From Halobacillus alkaliphilus (lineage in GTDB: Bacteria; Bacillota; Bacilli; Bacillales; Halobacillaceae), in NCBI RefSeq assembly GCF_900113125.1, contig NZ_FOOG01000021.1, positions 1 to 60,386 on the forward strand: DNA of 60,386 nucleotides, read 5' to 3'. How positions within the stretch are numbered: the stretch's first letter is position 1; each line of letters opens with the position of its first letter. A program made the translations under genes and the position numbers. This document shows positions 34,444-43,964 of this stretch, piece by piece. Under the pieces are notes generated by a model that was given only the letters and a program-made list of their open reading frames with translations, made no database searches and was not told the DNA's origin.

Positions 34444-34608
34444 GCGTATACTGTAAGACTCGATTTCGAGATATTGTGTGGAGAAAGGTGCTCCATGGAG
34501 ATCTAGGATCTAGGCTAGACCCCACAGGGAGTGATAACGACTTAGGAGGCTCATAGTGTAACGGACCCAATTCACCTCGAAGCTGAGTCCTACAGTATCG
34601 GGAGCTTA
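34444..34608 (-). repeat. Dispersed palindromic repeat, copy C (short, inverted)
   Basis: Reads in the opposite sense to copy A: it begins with the right terminus (GTATACTGTAAGACTCGATT then TCGAGATATTGTGTGGAGAA) and ends with the left terminus (AACGGACCCAATT ... ATCGGGAGCTTA). Only about 80 bases of different interior lie between. Termini are 75-85 percent like those of copy A by eye. The long palindrome of the left module is missing. Confidence 0.75.
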
Positions 34609-34690
34609 ACCTTAAAATCAACACGGAAGTTTACACAGAGCCTTTAGTAAGATCCTAATAATATCCCAACGGAATTTCCATACGTGCTCA

Positions 34691-34790
34691 CTATTACGTA
34701 AGACTCAGTTTAATATAGGTCGTTCGACCTTTCGTTCTGCAGAGCTTTCAACCGTAAAACCGATCTCGAAATTAATGTTTCCAGCTTATG
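34691..34790. repeat. Possible eroded copy of the same repeat
   Basis: TATTACGTAAGACTCAGTTT at the start and GATCTCGAAATTAATGTTTC then CAGCTTATG near the end recall the two termini. The rest of 34609-34960 is AT-rich with no gene that I can support. Confidence 0.4.
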
Positions 34791-34974
34791 TTCCGATAAT
34801 TTAATAGTCAAAGTATAACTTCTACTAGAATCACAATCATAATCCATCCTTCCTTTAGATTAAGAGAGAGTGATTTGTTATTTTTTCCAATGATTCCAAT
34901 TATCATATAGCAAGGTGTGACAAATTCAGTTAAAATAAGTACAGAATAGACAAAAAAAATAAAGGATGGACCGA

Positions 34975-35646
34975 ATGACTTATTCAGTAAACTTGATTAA
35001 ACTGTTTATTCGCCGCGAAGACCATTTATTCAAATTGAGGGAAGCGGAACGAATTAAAAACGTTTGGAAACTATTATTCTTATTACTAGGTTTAACCGTT
35101 TTGACCTATGTTTGGACATCCTGGATGGGTCTGGGGACCGATCCTCTATCAGATGAGATGACCACCTTAAACAGAGTGGAATATGAATTCCGAAAAGCCT
35201 GGTTCTTAATCGGTCGTGTAGCATTTGGAATTCTATTATATGTATTCATTTTATTTATCTCTTCTTTCTTTTTCTGGTTGTTTAATCATGTTTCTTATAA
35301 GAAGCTTTTGATTATCCAAATGAATGTCCTTTTGATTATGCTTCTTGAACGTGTACTATGGATCCCGTTAATGGTTTATTTCGGACTGGACTGGTATGTT
35401 TCACCTTTTTCATTTGGAATTATCACTTCCTACATAACCGATATAGATTGGATTGTTTATTTACTTGGCTCTATATCCATTTTTCAATTGTTTATCATTT
35501 GGTACCAGGTGACTTGCATCTCGAGCATCTCCCCTACCAGAAAAAGGTGGATATGGACAGGGGTGGTCTTTTGGCACTTGCTTTTGTGGACAGGAACAGC
35601 AGCTCTATCCAACTATGACCTGTTTTTACTCTATTTACTCAGGTAA
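34975..35646 (+). CDS. Yip1/YknW-like membrane protein
   Basis: A 223-residue protein with five predicted membrane helices after a charged N terminus; spacing of helices and the following HlyD-like gene recall YknW (Yip1 domain) of the B. subtilis yknWXYZ system, which protects against the SdpC toxin. Sequence likeness is weak and I assign it on topology and neighbour. I start at the ATG at 34975 (AAAGGA eight bases upstream) and not at 34966, where RBS and start touch. Confidence 0.65.
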   Translation: MTYSVNLIKLFIRREDHLFKLREAERIKNVWKLLFLLLGLTVLTYVWTSWMGLGTDPLSDEMTTLNRVEYEFRKAWFLIGRVAFGILLYVFILFISSFFFWLFNHVSYKKLLIIQMNVLLIMLLERVLWIPLMVYFGLDWYVSPFSFGIITSYITDIDWIVYLLGSISIFQLFIIWYQVTCISSISPTRKRWIWTGVVFWHLLLWTGTAALSNYDLFLLYLLR

Positions 35647-35669
35647 GAAAGCAGAAGGTGTAAACATAT

Positions 35670-36977
35670 ATGAAAAATAAAAAGTATGGTAAAAGAATTC
35701 TAGGTTTCCTAATAATTGCATTCATAGCAGCCAATGCTCTGCTTATTTACTTTGACGATGAGGGGCAGGTAGAACGCAAGTCCTATATTAAGGAATGGTC
35801 TGAGTCGACTACTTTGGACTTGCAGAACACCCTGTCTTCTGAAGGGGTTTTTGCATCTGCCAAAACCACTCCTGTTTACTTCAACCAGGATGCCGGCGCT
35901 TTTCATGAATTCGTTGCAAAGGAAGGTCAAACCGTTGAAGAAGGCGATGACCTATATTCTTATGAAGTAGAAGACTATGCTAGTAAGGAAGCGCAGCTTG
36001 AGAATAAACAAACCCGCTTAGAACAGGAAATAGCAGCTATCGAAAATTACATACAAGAGCTGGAGGGCTATACAGTACCTGAGCCTGAAAATGAGTTGAG
36101 CGAACCAGACCAGAACGACCCGAACACGGAAAATAATACAAATTTCGGGAACCTCGGCCCAGGCAGTACCGTCAATGGAGAAACTGGTAATAGAGATACG
36201 GAAGCCTCCTATGCAGAAACAAAGTTTCTAAAACAAGAAAAAATTGCTGAGCAAGAAGCTGCCCTGGCTCAAAAAGAAGCCATGGCTGACATGGTGGAAA
36301 ATCAACTTAACCAACTCCGTGAGAATGGAGAAGTTATTACGGTTAGCAGTCCATTCTCAGGAACTGTGACAGATACTTCAAATGATTTGGACGAACCCAT
36401 TATAACCCTCGCTTCAACAGAGCTGAACCTCAAAGGGGATCTAAAGGAAGAACACCGCCCAGAGGTCAAACCAGAAATGCCGGTAACGATGTACGTTCCC
36501 GAACTGAACATGGAGCTTAATGGATCTCTTGCAACCATTCAGGATCAGCCGGAAGAGGTAGAAATCAATGAAAGCAGCAGGTATCCATATGAAGTCACGA
36601 TGGATGAAGTAGATGATAAAGTATTGCCGGGTTATCATGCAGAAGTAGAGATTATTACAAAGCAAGTTGACGGGGTCGTTACTACTCTTGAGGATGGACT
36701 CATCAGAGAAAAGAAATCCTACGTGTGGACAATGAATGAAGATGGAACAATCGACCGGCACGAAGTAGAAACAGGTCTCAAAGAAAATAACCTGATCGAA
36801 ATACAAAAAGGCTTGGAAGCTGGTGAGTGGGTGGCCTATCAGCCAAAAGACGAGTTTAGAAGGAAGTCCACCTTTTTTACTCCTCTCAAATATCAGGACT
36901 TGGATGTTTCTCAAATATGGAATTCAGATCAGAAGAGTATTGTGAATTATGGATTGCTAGGTTTGCTAGCTCGTTAA
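35670..36977 (+). CDS. HlyD/RND-type membrane fusion (efflux adaptor) protein
   Basis: A 435-residue protein: an N-terminal membrane anchor (LGFLIIAFIAANALLIYF), a biotinyl-lipoyl-like half motif (FVAKEGQTVEEGDDLYSYE, about 90-108), a coiled-coil hairpin (about 110-215) interrupted by a disordered acidic Asn/Pro/Glu stretch (about 138-180), then beta-barrel domains. It resembles YknX-type adaptors of ABC exporters. No ABC ATPase or permease follows; a terminator does. It may work with an exporter encoded elsewhere. Confidence 0.85.
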   Translation: MKNKKYGKRILGFLIIAFIAANALLIYFDDEGQVERKSYIKEWSESTTLDLQNTLSSEGVFASAKTTPVYFNQDAGAFHEFVAKEGQTVEEGDDLYSYEVEDYASKEAQLENKQTRLEQEIAAIENYIQELEGYTVPEPENELSEPDQNDPNTENNTNFGNLGPGSTVNGETGNRDTEASYAETKFLKQEKIAEQEAALAQKEAMADMVENQLNQLRENGEVITVSSPFSGTVTDTSNDLDEPIITLASTELNLKGDLKEEHRPEVKPEMPVTMYVPELNMELNGSLATIQDQPEEVEINESSRYPYEVTMDEVDDKVLPGYHAEVEIITKQVDGVVTTLEDGLIREKKSYVWTMNEDGTIDRHEVETGLKENNLIEIQKGLEAGEWVAYQPKDEFRRKSTFFTPLKYQDLDVSQIWNSDQKSIVNYGLLGLLAR

Positions 36978-36988
36978 TTTAATCATAT

Positions 36989-37025
36989 GAGCACCCTTAT
37001 TCCTTAAAGGAAAGGGTGCTTTTTA
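36989..37025 (+). terminator. Terminator of the adaptor gene
   Basis: AGCACCCTT / AAGGGTGCT hairpin with TTTTT. Confidence 0.88.
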
Positions 37026-37111
37026 ATGATGGATGATACCCTATTCATTGCATATTGAGTCGCTGCATGGCACGATATACATGATAATTTTAAGTAAAGG
37101 GGGACCTATAG

Positions 37112-38110
37112 ATGAAATTAAGTGTATTAGATCAATCCCCCATTTTATCCGGGATGACTTCTCAAGATGCACTAAAGCAAACAACGGAGCTCGCAGAATG
37201 GACAGATCGATTAGGTTACCACCGTTTCTGGGTAGCTGAACATCACAGCACGGAAAGCCTGGCGGGGTCATCACCCGCTATCTTAGCTGCCCACTTAGCA
37301 GCCCGTACCGACCGAATACGCATAGGAACAGGAGGTGTTCTGCTTCCCCATTACAGTGCCTATAAAGTTGCAGAATCCTTTCGTGTGCTGGAAACCTTAC
37401 ACCCGAACAGAATTGACCTCGGTGTAGGACGTGCACCAGGCGGCATGCCAAACGTAAACTTAGCTCTAAACCGGGGCAGCTCCCCTGATATTGAAGGATA
37501 CCCGGCTCAAATAGAAGAATTGATGGCATACTTGCATGGACAAGATCCCCAAGGAATGAATGTCTATGCTACTCCTAAAGGAGAAACCTCTCCCCCGATC
37601 TGGATGCTCGGGTCCAGTGGGACAAGCGCCCGGCTGGCTGCAGATTTAGGCGCTTCATATTCCTTTGCCCATTTTATTAATGGACATGGAGGAACAAGAG
37701 TCGTGGACCGTTACAAAAAATACTTTTCCCCATCCATGCAGCAAAGCGCTCCGGATGCGAATGTCTCAATTTTCGTCGTATGTGCAGAGACAGATGAACA
37801 TGCCGAGTATTTAGCTTCCAGTCTAGATCTAGCTTTATTACAGATTGAACAGGGTGCAAGAAGATCTGGTTTTCCTACACCCGACGAGGCCCTGCAACAT
37901 TCTTATACTTTTTTTGAGCAGGAAAGAATACAAGATAATCGCAGCCGAATGATTGTCGGTTCTCCTGATCGAGTAAAGCAAGAGATTGAGGAGTTGGCGG
38001 AGAGTTATCAAGTAAACGAAATTATAATTAATACGATCGTTTCTCCTTTTGAGGAACGACTCCGCTCATATGAACTTTTAGCTGAAGCTTTTCAACTTCA
38101 TAAAAAGTAA
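37112..38110 (+). CDS. Luciferase-like (LLM class) flavin monooxygenase
   Basis: A 332-residue TIM-barrel flavoprotein of the group-1 luciferase-like family: N terminus LSVLDQSPILSGMT, FWVAEHHSTESLAGSSP (about 41-57), RIRIGTGGVLLPHYS (about 69-83) and RIDLGVGRAPGG. Uses FMNH2 and O2 in characterised relatives; the closest named ones are B. subtilis YwcH/YhbW. Substrate unknown. AAAGGGGGA before the ATG; followed by its own terminator. Confidence 0.92.
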   Translation: MKLSVLDQSPILSGMTSQDALKQTTELAEWTDRLGYHRFWVAEHHSTESLAGSSPAILAAHLAARTDRIRIGTGGVLLPHYSAYKVAESFRVLETLHPNRIDLGVGRAPGGMPNVNLALNRGSSPDIEGYPAQIEELMAYLHGQDPQGMNVYATPKGETSPPIWMLGSSGTSARLAADLGASYSFAHFINGHGGTRVVDRYKKYFSPSMQQSAPDANVSIFVVCAETDEHAEYLASSLDLALLQIEQGARRSGFPTPDEALQHSYTFFEQERIQDNRSRMIVGSPDRVKQEIEELAESYQVNEIIINTIVSPFEERLRSYELLAEAFQLHKK

Positions 38111-38116
38111 GTATAA

Positions 38117-38158
38117 ACACAGGAACTTATATCTCACATCAAGTTCCTGTGTTTTTTA
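38117..38158 (+). terminator. Terminator of the monooxygenase gene
   Basis: CACAGGAACTT / AAGTTCCTGTG hairpin with TTTTTT. Confidence 0.9.
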
Positions 38159-38233
38159 CTTCCTCTCTTATTTTCCTGTTTTAGTTTTTCGGATTTTGTC
38201 CCTTACTATAAAGTACTTTAACTCTACGAATGA

Positions 38234-38263
38234 GAAAACCTCCGTCCTGATGAAGACGGAGGT
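38234..38263 (-). terminator. Terminator of the DUF2164 gene
   Basis: ACCTCCGTC / GACGGAGGT hairpin; minus strand continues with TTTTC. Confidence 0.8.
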
Positions 38264-38275
38264 ATCATTATGTAA

Positions 38276-38530
38276 CTAGCGCTTAGGACGACCCGCCGGT
38301 CTCGTTAAGGCCAACAAGTCTTCATCTAAATTCATAACTTTTTGCTCAACCATTTGACGTGCATCCTGAATCCCTTTGTTATATAAGAAGGGACCAAGCT
38401 CTTCTACCATCAATTGCATAAGCTGGTCAGCTGCTAGATCACCGATCTCCTCGCCTCTTTCAAGTTCAAAGTACTCCTGAACTTTGGCAATCACATAGTC
38501 TTTCTCTTCCTTTCTTAAAGATGGAAGCAT
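38276..38530 (-). CDS. DUF2164 family protein
   Basis: An 84-residue, mostly helical protein ending in a basic tail (ALTRPAGRPKR). Segments LERGEEIGDLAADQLMQLM and LGPFLYNKGIQDAR match the DUF2164 pattern. Function unknown. Start placed at the ATG at 38530, downstream of AAAGGGG; an in-frame TTG at 38539 has no spacing to the RBS. Confidence 0.82.
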   Translation of the reverse strand: MLPSLRKEEKDYVIAKVQEYFELERGEEIGDLAADQLMQLMVEELGPFLYNKGIQDARQMVEQKVMNLDEDLLALTRPAGRPKR

Positions 38531-38735
38531 TCTAATCAATCCCCTTTCTAATTGTTTCTGTCAAACTTCCGAGTTGTTTTAAAGGTAAAGTTCCCGTTTG
38601 TTTAAGACTCAGTTTGTCAATCATAAACTTTAACAGATCGTTCTAATTAAAGCTTACCATATCCTTTAACGAAAGTGAGCAGGAGAGGATGTTTGTATAT
38701 TACGGGTTTTTGAGGCACAAACTATTCTTAACGTG

Positions 38736-39323
38736 CTATTTCATTCCAAGGGCGCAGACAGTATCATTCGGAAATGTCGGCTTAATAAATACTTCAATTT
38801 GATTAAACCCTGCTTCCTCCAGCAGTGCGTGAAGCTGCCCCCCCATAACTTCAGTCGTCTCATCACTTGTCCCACGGCCATGCGGGGAAAGGGTTAAGGC
38901 TATCCTTCCTCCAGGCCGCAATAAGGAATGCAGATGATTCAACGTCTTTACAGGCGTCTCCCAAAATGAAATGTTGTTAATGGAATAGATTTTATCAAGG
39001 GGCTGATAGAAGTCTTCCAACATTTGAGCCTCTCCATGCATCATACATATCTGATCAGGTGCCCTCTCCTTTTTCAACCTGCGAAGTGCTGTCTCCACCA
39101 TCGACTCCGAGGGATCAATTCCGTATAAGGTAATCCCTTCTTTATCCGCTATCTTTTTCAGGCCATCAGCTGCACCAAATCCCACTTCTAATACCCTGTC
39201 CTTCTTTTGGATATCCAGGAAAGACAGCGTCCACTCATTTCTTTTCTCATTTTCTTTAACCATAAACCAGCCAGTCACTTTACCTATCCAGCCCTCCGGC
39301 TTAGCAAACTGTTTATACAGCAT
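38736..39323 (-). CDS. SAM-dependent methyltransferase
   Basis: A 195-residue class I methyltransferase with motif I VLEVGFGAADGLKKIA (about 44-59), GIDPSESM (about 68-75) and LLRPGGRIALTLSP. Unlike the gene at 28471 it has an N-terminal helical extension (FAKPEGWIGKVTGWFM). Substrate unknown. AAAAGGAG before the ATG. Divergent from the ynj-like operon with about 165 bases between. Confidence 0.88.
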   Translation of the reverse strand: MLYKQFAKPEGWIGKVTGWFMVKENEKRNEWTLSFLDIQKKDRVLEVGFGAADGLKKIADKEGITLYGIDPSESMVETALRRLKKERAPDQICMMHGEAQMLEDFYQPLDKIYSINNISFWETPVKTLNHLHSLLRPGGRIALTLSPHGRGTSDETTEVMGGQLHALLEEAGFNQIEVFIKPTFPNDTVCALGMK

Positions 39324-39489
39324 TCTATCCCACTCCTTTTCATATTCTCTTGTCTCTCTTCCCTCCCTTCCGCTACCCTATGCGCTGTTTATAAGTTATT
39401 TAGTTTCCTTAAGATGGATTTGTTTGTATGATAGATTACAGAAACCTTTTATAAAATAATGTAGGGTGTAGGAGATAAGGGGGATTCCA

Positions 39490-40728
39490 ATGAGTAAAAA
39501 ATGGCTTCTACTCAGCGTCATTTTAACAGCTTTTTTAGCTGCTTGCGGAAATACACAATCAAATGAGTCAGACTTTTCGGAAGTGACCGAACAATCTTGG
39601 TCTGATATAGAAAATGCCGCAGACGGGACAACGGTTCGACTGTTTATGTGGGGCGGCGATGAAGGTATTAACCAATACATTGACGAATGGGCAGCTCCCC
39701 GATTAAAAGAAAATTATGGGATTACCCTGGAACGAGTCCCCATGGAAACTGCAGAGATTCTACAAAAATTGCAAACCGAAAAACAAGCCGGCAAGAAGGA
39801 TGGAACCATAGATATTATATGGCTGAATGGAGAAAATTTTAAGAATGCTAAAGAAAATGAATTGCTGGCAGGTTCATTCGTAGATATGCTCCCTAACTTT
39901 CAAGAATATTACGATACCGATGACCCCGCTTTTCAGACCGATTTTGGTACAGCAACAGAGGGAATGGAGGCTCCCTGGGGTAAAGTGCAATTCGTTTTTC
40001 ATTACGATCAATCGAAAATAGAAACCCCCCCTTCTTCATTTGAGGAATTGAAAAACTGGGTCGAGAAGAATCCAGGTGAATTCATTTATCCAAACGCGGA
40101 AGACTTTACAGGAAACGCCTTTCTACGGCATGTCTTATATGCCCAGGACGAACAGCCTTCCGACATTTATGAGCAGCCTCTTGATGAAGAAGACATTTCG
40201 GGCACAGCAGATAAGTTATGGAATTATTTAAATGAAATGAAACCTAATCTCTGGCGTAATGGAGAGCATTATCCGAATACACTAACCGAGCTGGACAGAT
40301 TGTACAGTCAGGGAGAAGTATCGATGACAATGGGTTATAATGAAGCCCGGGCGGAATCCCTTATAGATGAAGGCGTGTTCCCTGAAACCACCCGTTCTTT
40401 TGTTATGGAGCCCGGTTCTATTGGGAATACACACTTTCTTTCGATTCCATTTAACAGCCCTAATTCGGAAGGGGCACTAACTACGATCAATTTCATGCTG
40501 TCTCCAGAAGCTCAATTAGCTAAGCTTAAGCCGAACTACTGGGGAGAAAATACTCCCATCAGTCTCGATAAGTTACCCAAAGAAATGCGCGAGAAATTCG
40601 AATCCGTTGAACGTGGAGAGAGCGTGCTGAGCCAACAGAAACTTGAAGAAAGTTTCCTTCCAGAATCAGAAGCGGGTTATGTAGAATGGATTCAGGATCA
40701 GTGGTTTAATGAAGTTGTTCAACAATAA
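39490..40728 (+). CDS. YnjB-like substrate-binding lipoprotein of an ABC importer
   Basis: A 412-residue lipoprotein: signal peptide ending in the lipobox FLAACG (cysteine at 19), then a periplasmic-binding-protein type 2 fold with FMWGGDEGINQYIDEW and IIWLNGENFKNAKENELL, wording typical of the YnjB/COG4134 family. Its substrate is not known in any organism that I am aware of. First gene of a five-gene overlapping operon; the permease gene starts 20 bases before its end. AAGGGGGA before the ATG. Confidence 0.9.
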   Translation: MSKKWLLLSVILTAFLAACGNTQSNESDFSEVTEQSWSDIENAADGTTVRLFMWGGDEGINQYIDEWAAPRLKENYGITLERVPMETAEILQKLQTEKQAGKKDGTIDIIWLNGENFKNAKENELLAGSFVDMLPNFQEYYDTDDPAFQTDFGTATEGMEAPWGKVQFVFHYDQSKIETPPSSFEELKNWVEKNPGEFIYPNAEDFTGNAFLRHVLYAQDEQPSDIYEQPLDEEDISGTADKLWNYLNEMKPNLWRNGEHYPNTLTELDRLYSQGEVSMTMGYNEARAESLIDEGVFPETTRSFVMEPGSIGNTHFLSIPFNSPNSEGALTTINFMLSPEAQLAKLKPNYWGENTPISLDKLPKEMREKFESVERGESVLSQQKLEESFLPESEAGYVEWIQDQWFNEVVQQ

Positions 40729-41569
40729 ATCTGTTTATCTGTTAATCCCAGCCCTCTTGTTTCTCCTTCTTCCTTTATACGGTTTTTTCGCCGCTATCGT
40801 TCAGAGTTTGTCGGGAGGAAGCGGATGGACACTAGAATATTATAGCAGCTTATTTGAATCCAGCCGCTTCCTTTCTGCGATTTGGTTCAGTATCCGAACA
40901 ACCTTGATCGCAACGATTTTATCCTTAATCATCGGAGTCCTGATCACCCGGTCCTTTTATCCCTACTTGGAACATCACGTCCCGCGTCTTCTCGTGTGGC
41001 TTCCGATGCTGTTCCCTCATTTTGTTTGGGGCTACATGATTATCCTTCTGCTATCAGAAACCGGGCTTGCTGCCCAATTGCTTGTAGAAGCAGGAGTGAT
41101 CACGGACAGCAGCGCATTCCCTATATGGACGAGGGACCCGCAGGGGATTGGTATTATCATTACGTATATATGGAAGGAAGTTCCTTTTGTCATTCTTATG
41201 CTGCTACCGGTTTACAGTTCCATTAAACCGGGTTACTACGATCTCGTGGAAACCCTTGGCGGAAGTAAAGTAAGACAGTTCACAGCAGTAGAATGGCCTG
41301 CTATTTTTCCTGTTTTAATGGAAATCGCATTGATTGTTTTTTCATTCACGATTTCCGCCTATGAAGTTCCAGCTTTAATGGGTACTACTTTTCCAGAAAT
41401 GATTTCTGTACTCAGCTATGAATGGTTTTATGGAAGCGGATGGGAAGATCGTCCAATGGCTTTTGCAGCGATGGTAAGTCTGAGTCTGCTCATTCTAGCT
41501 TTTTCCGCTGCTGGGTTCTCTATCCTTCAGAAAAAGCGCTGGCGAGCTATGAGAGGACGATCTGTATGA
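40709..41569 (+). CDS. ABC importer permease, YnjC N-terminal half-like
   Basis: A 286-residue inner-membrane permease with six helices and the EAA loop DLVETLGGSKVRQFTAVEWP (about 176-195). In E. coli YnjC is one fused protein with two such domains; here the halves are separate genes. The start overlaps the binding-protein gene by 20 bases and the stop overlaps the next permease (ATGA), so translation is coupled. Confidence 0.9.
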   Translation: MKLFNNKSVYLLIPALLFLLLPLYGFFAAIVQSLSGGSGWTLEYYSSLFESSRFLSAIWFSIRTTLIATILSLIIGVLITRSFYPYLEHHVPRLLVWLPMLFPHFVWGYMIILLLSETGLAAQLLVEAGVITDSSAFPIWTRDPQGIGIIITYIWKEVPFVILMLLPVYSSIKPGYYDLVETLGGSKVRQFTAVEWPAIFPVLMEIALIVFSFTISAYEVPALMGTTFPEMISVLSYEWFYGSGWEDRPMAFAAMVSLSLLILAFSAAGFSILQKKRWRAMRGRSV

Positions 41570-42366
41570 ATGTTAAAAAACTCATCTTTATACTGGTAGC
41601 TCTTTTATTATTTGTAATGCCCGTCCTGTTGCTTTTGTTACAGAGTTTCAGCTCTCCCTGGCGCTTCCAGTCCGGAGAATCGTTCCATTTTCAGCTAACA
41701 AGTTTCCAGGTATTATGGCCAGCATCTAATCTTTGGGAAGCTACCTTCTGGTCCGTCGTTGTCGGAGCAGGCGTGCTCCTTTTAAATATGGTCGTGGGAA
41801 TCGCTGCAGGAAAAGCGCTTTCCACACTTTCTTTTAAAGGAAAACCGCTTCTGGAAGTTCTTTTCCTGTCTCCTGTTTTAATTCCCGTGCTTGCGGTCGC
41901 TATGGGCCTTCATTTGTTCATGATTCAAGCAGGACTGGCTGATACAGTCCTCGGCGTTATTCTTATCCATCTGGTTCCTACTATTCCATACAGCATTCGA
42001 ATCTTTCACAATTCGTACGCTCAGCTTGGGAATCGTATGCTGGAACAGCCAATCGTTCTTGGAGCCGCACCGCTGCAGCAACTGTTCACTGTAGAACTCC
42101 CTTTAATGAAACCTGCGATTCGCAGTGTCACATTTTTAACCATCGTCATTAGTCTAAGTCAATATGCCATTACCTCTATTATCGGAGGAGGCAGGATCGT
42201 TACACTGCCTATGATTTTCTTTCCATTCCTTGATACAGCTAACACCTCGGTCATGGCCGCTTTTGCTGTCTGGTTTGCTATGATCCCCCTAGCGATGTAC
42301 ATCATTGTTGAAGGCCTGCTCCTTCTTCTGCCCTATTCTAGAATGCCCTGGAGGAATACACGATGA
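41566..42366 (+). CDS. ABC importer permease, YnjC C-terminal half-like
   Basis: A 266-residue permease with six helices and an EAA-like loop (LEQPIVLGAAPLQQLFTVEL). I start at the ATG at 41566, which overlaps the previous stop and has AGAGGA eight bases upstream; the frame is open further but the extra residues (reading through the previous gene) are not protein-like. The stop overlaps the ATPase gene. Confidence 0.9.
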   Translation: MNVKKLIFILVALLLFVMPVLLLLLQSFSSPWRFQSGESFHFQLTSFQVLWPASNLWEATFWSVVVGAGVLLLNMVVGIAAGKALSTLSFKGKPLLEVLFLSPVLIPVLAVAMGLHLFMIQAGLADTVLGVILIHLVPTIPYSIRIFHNSYAQLGNRMLEQPIVLGAAPLQQLFTVELPLMKPAIRSVTFLTIVISLSQYAITSIIGGGRIVTLPMIFFPFLDTANTSVMAAFAVWFAMIPLAMYIIVEGLLLLLPYSRMPWRNTR

Positions 42367-43322
42367 ATCATACACTGGACGTTCAGCATCTAAGCAAGCA
42401 ATTTAATCACGACCTCATCCTGTCTGATCTTGCTTTTCAATTAGAAAAAGGGGAAATCCTCAGCATTGTGGGTCCTTCAGGAAGTGGAAAGACAACACTG
42501 CTCCGTATACTGGCTGGTTTAGAAACTCCTTCTCAAGGGAGCATTCATATGTATGGGGAAGAGATTACTTTCCAAAAAGCTAATCAAAGGGACATCAGCC
42601 TTGTCTTTCAACAGCCTTTGTTATTTCCCCATATGACGGTTCAGGAAAATATCGCTTATGGAGCAAAGCTGGCGGGCAAAAAGAATAAAAACAAAACTTC
42701 TGATTTGCTTAAAGCAACTGGGTTAGATCGCTTCAAAAATTACTTCCCTTCTGAAATTTCGGGGGGCCAGCAGCAACGAGTTGCTTTAGCCCGCGCTATG
42801 GCTACAGAGCCGGAAATCATTTTATTTGATGAACCTTTCAGCAGCCTCGATCCTAAGCTGCGTCATCAGATCAGGTACTGGGTGAGAGACTTTTTAGTTG
42901 ATCAATCCATAACAGGAGTCTTCGTAACTCACGATACCGAGGAAGCAATGATTATGGGTGACCGGCTGGCGCTCTTTCATGAAGGAAGCTTCCAGCAAAT
43001 CGACGAGGCAGAAGTGATTCATAAGCACCCGGCTAATTCATTTGTTGCCGATTTTCTAGGAGGTCATTTGATAGTTGACGAACAACACTATGTTCCTCTA
43101 AAGGAATGCTCTCTCGAACCTTTTAATGAACAAGAAGTGCGCTCCTATCATGGTCTTCTGCAGCACATTACCTTTCAGAACGGTCAGGCGGTCGGTCATA
43201 TATTTTTAAAGGACCTGGATCATCAGGTTTCCCTTCCTATTCATGAACATGTTTCCGGTGAAGAAGTCACCCTATACATTAAGGAATCGAGTATCCGGAC
43301 GTTTGGAGGCTCAGCGTTATGA
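42363..43322 (+). CDS. ABC importer ATPase (YnjD-like)
   Basis: A 319-residue ABC ATPase: Walker A GPSGSGKTT (about 38), Q-loop VFQQPLLFPHMTV, signature SGGQQQRVALARA (about 135), Walker B IILFDEPFSSLD and H-loop VFVTHDTEEA. About 100 C-terminal residues form an extra domain not present in the short E. coli YnjD. Overlaps both neighbours by four bases. Confidence 0.93.
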   Translation: MNHTLDVQHLSKQFNHDLILSDLAFQLEKGEILSIVGPSGSGKTTLLRILAGLETPSQGSIHMYGEEITFQKANQRDISLVFQQPLLFPHMTVQENIAYGAKLAGKKNKNKTSDLLKATGLDRFKNYFPSEISGGQQQRVALARAMATEPEIILFDEPFSSLDPKLRHQIRYWVRDFLVDQSITGVFVTHDTEEAMIMGDRLALFHEGSFQQIDEAEVIHKHPANSFVADFLGGHLIVDEQHYVPLKECSLEPFNEQEVRSYHGLLQHITFQNGQAVGHIFLKDLDHQVSLPIHEHVSGEEVTLYIKESSIRTFGGSAL

Positions 43323-43963
43323 AGTGGAAAAGCCTCATACGGGCCCTATTGTTTGTCATCGTTTTCCTTGTTATTGCCTGGTTTATACGGCAGCAATTTA
43401 ATGTTACAGCGGATAGTATTCGCAGCTTCATCCTTTCTTTCGGTATTTATGGACCGCTTCTCTTTATGGGGTTATACGCGATAGGGCCGATCGTGGTGTT
43501 TCCAACATCCATTCTCTCTCTAGCTGCTGCTTTTGCGTACGGTTTATGGCCAGGTATGTTATATATTGTGATAGGAGCTACTGCAGCTGGTATTACTGGC
43601 TACGTAATGGGACGTTTCTTTGGAGATTCGGTTTTGAAATTCCAAGAATCCAAATGGTCTGAGAAAATATATTACCGAATGAAGGAACGGGGTTTCTTGT
43701 ATGTATTCGTTTTAAGGCTCATCCCTATTGTAGGGTTTGACATCTTAAGTTACTTGGCAGGCGTTACACGCGTAAAGCTGCGATCCTTTATCATTGCTAC
43801 TGTTTTTGGAATGCTTCCCGGAACGTTTGCTTACAGCTTAGTTGGCACTAGCCTGGCAAGTGGAGACCGCCAATTGATCTTCATTGCCTTAACTGTATTT
43901 GCTCTGATCTTTGCCCTGACTTTTCTATTCCGGAATAAAGTGAGAAGCTGGCTGAAAATATAG
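43319..43963 (+). CDS. TVP38/TMEM64 family membrane protein (YdjX/YdjZ type)
   Basis: A 214-residue protein with about six hydrophobic segments and the SNARE-associated/VTT core: GPIVVFPTSILSLAAAFAYG (about 57-76), GRFFGDSVL (about 98) and the RLIPIVGFDILSYLAG motif (about 136-151) with its conserved arginine-proline. Last gene of the operon, overlapping the ATPase by four bases. In E. coli TVP38 genes ydjX and ydjZ lie in one cluster with ynjBCD, so the link is old. Confidence 0.9.
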   Translation: MKWKSLIRALLFVIVFLVIAWFIRQQFNVTADSIRSFILSFGIYGPLLFMGLYAIGPIVVFPTSILSLAAAFAYGLWPGMLYIVIGATAAGITGYVMGRFFGDSVLKFQESKWSEKIYYRMKERGFLYVFVLRLIPIVGFDILSYLAGVTRVKLRSFIIATVFGMLPGTFAYSLVGTSLASGDRQLIFIALTVFALIFALTFLFRNKVRSWLKI

Positions 43964-43964
43964 T

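Noticed and set aside
34403-34624. 73-codon minus-strand ORF
   Set aside because: It covers repeat copy C, has no RBS and no protein-like composition.
38590-38640. AAGACTCAGTTTGTC as a repeat terminus
   Set aside because: A 12-base likeness without the other end; probably chance.
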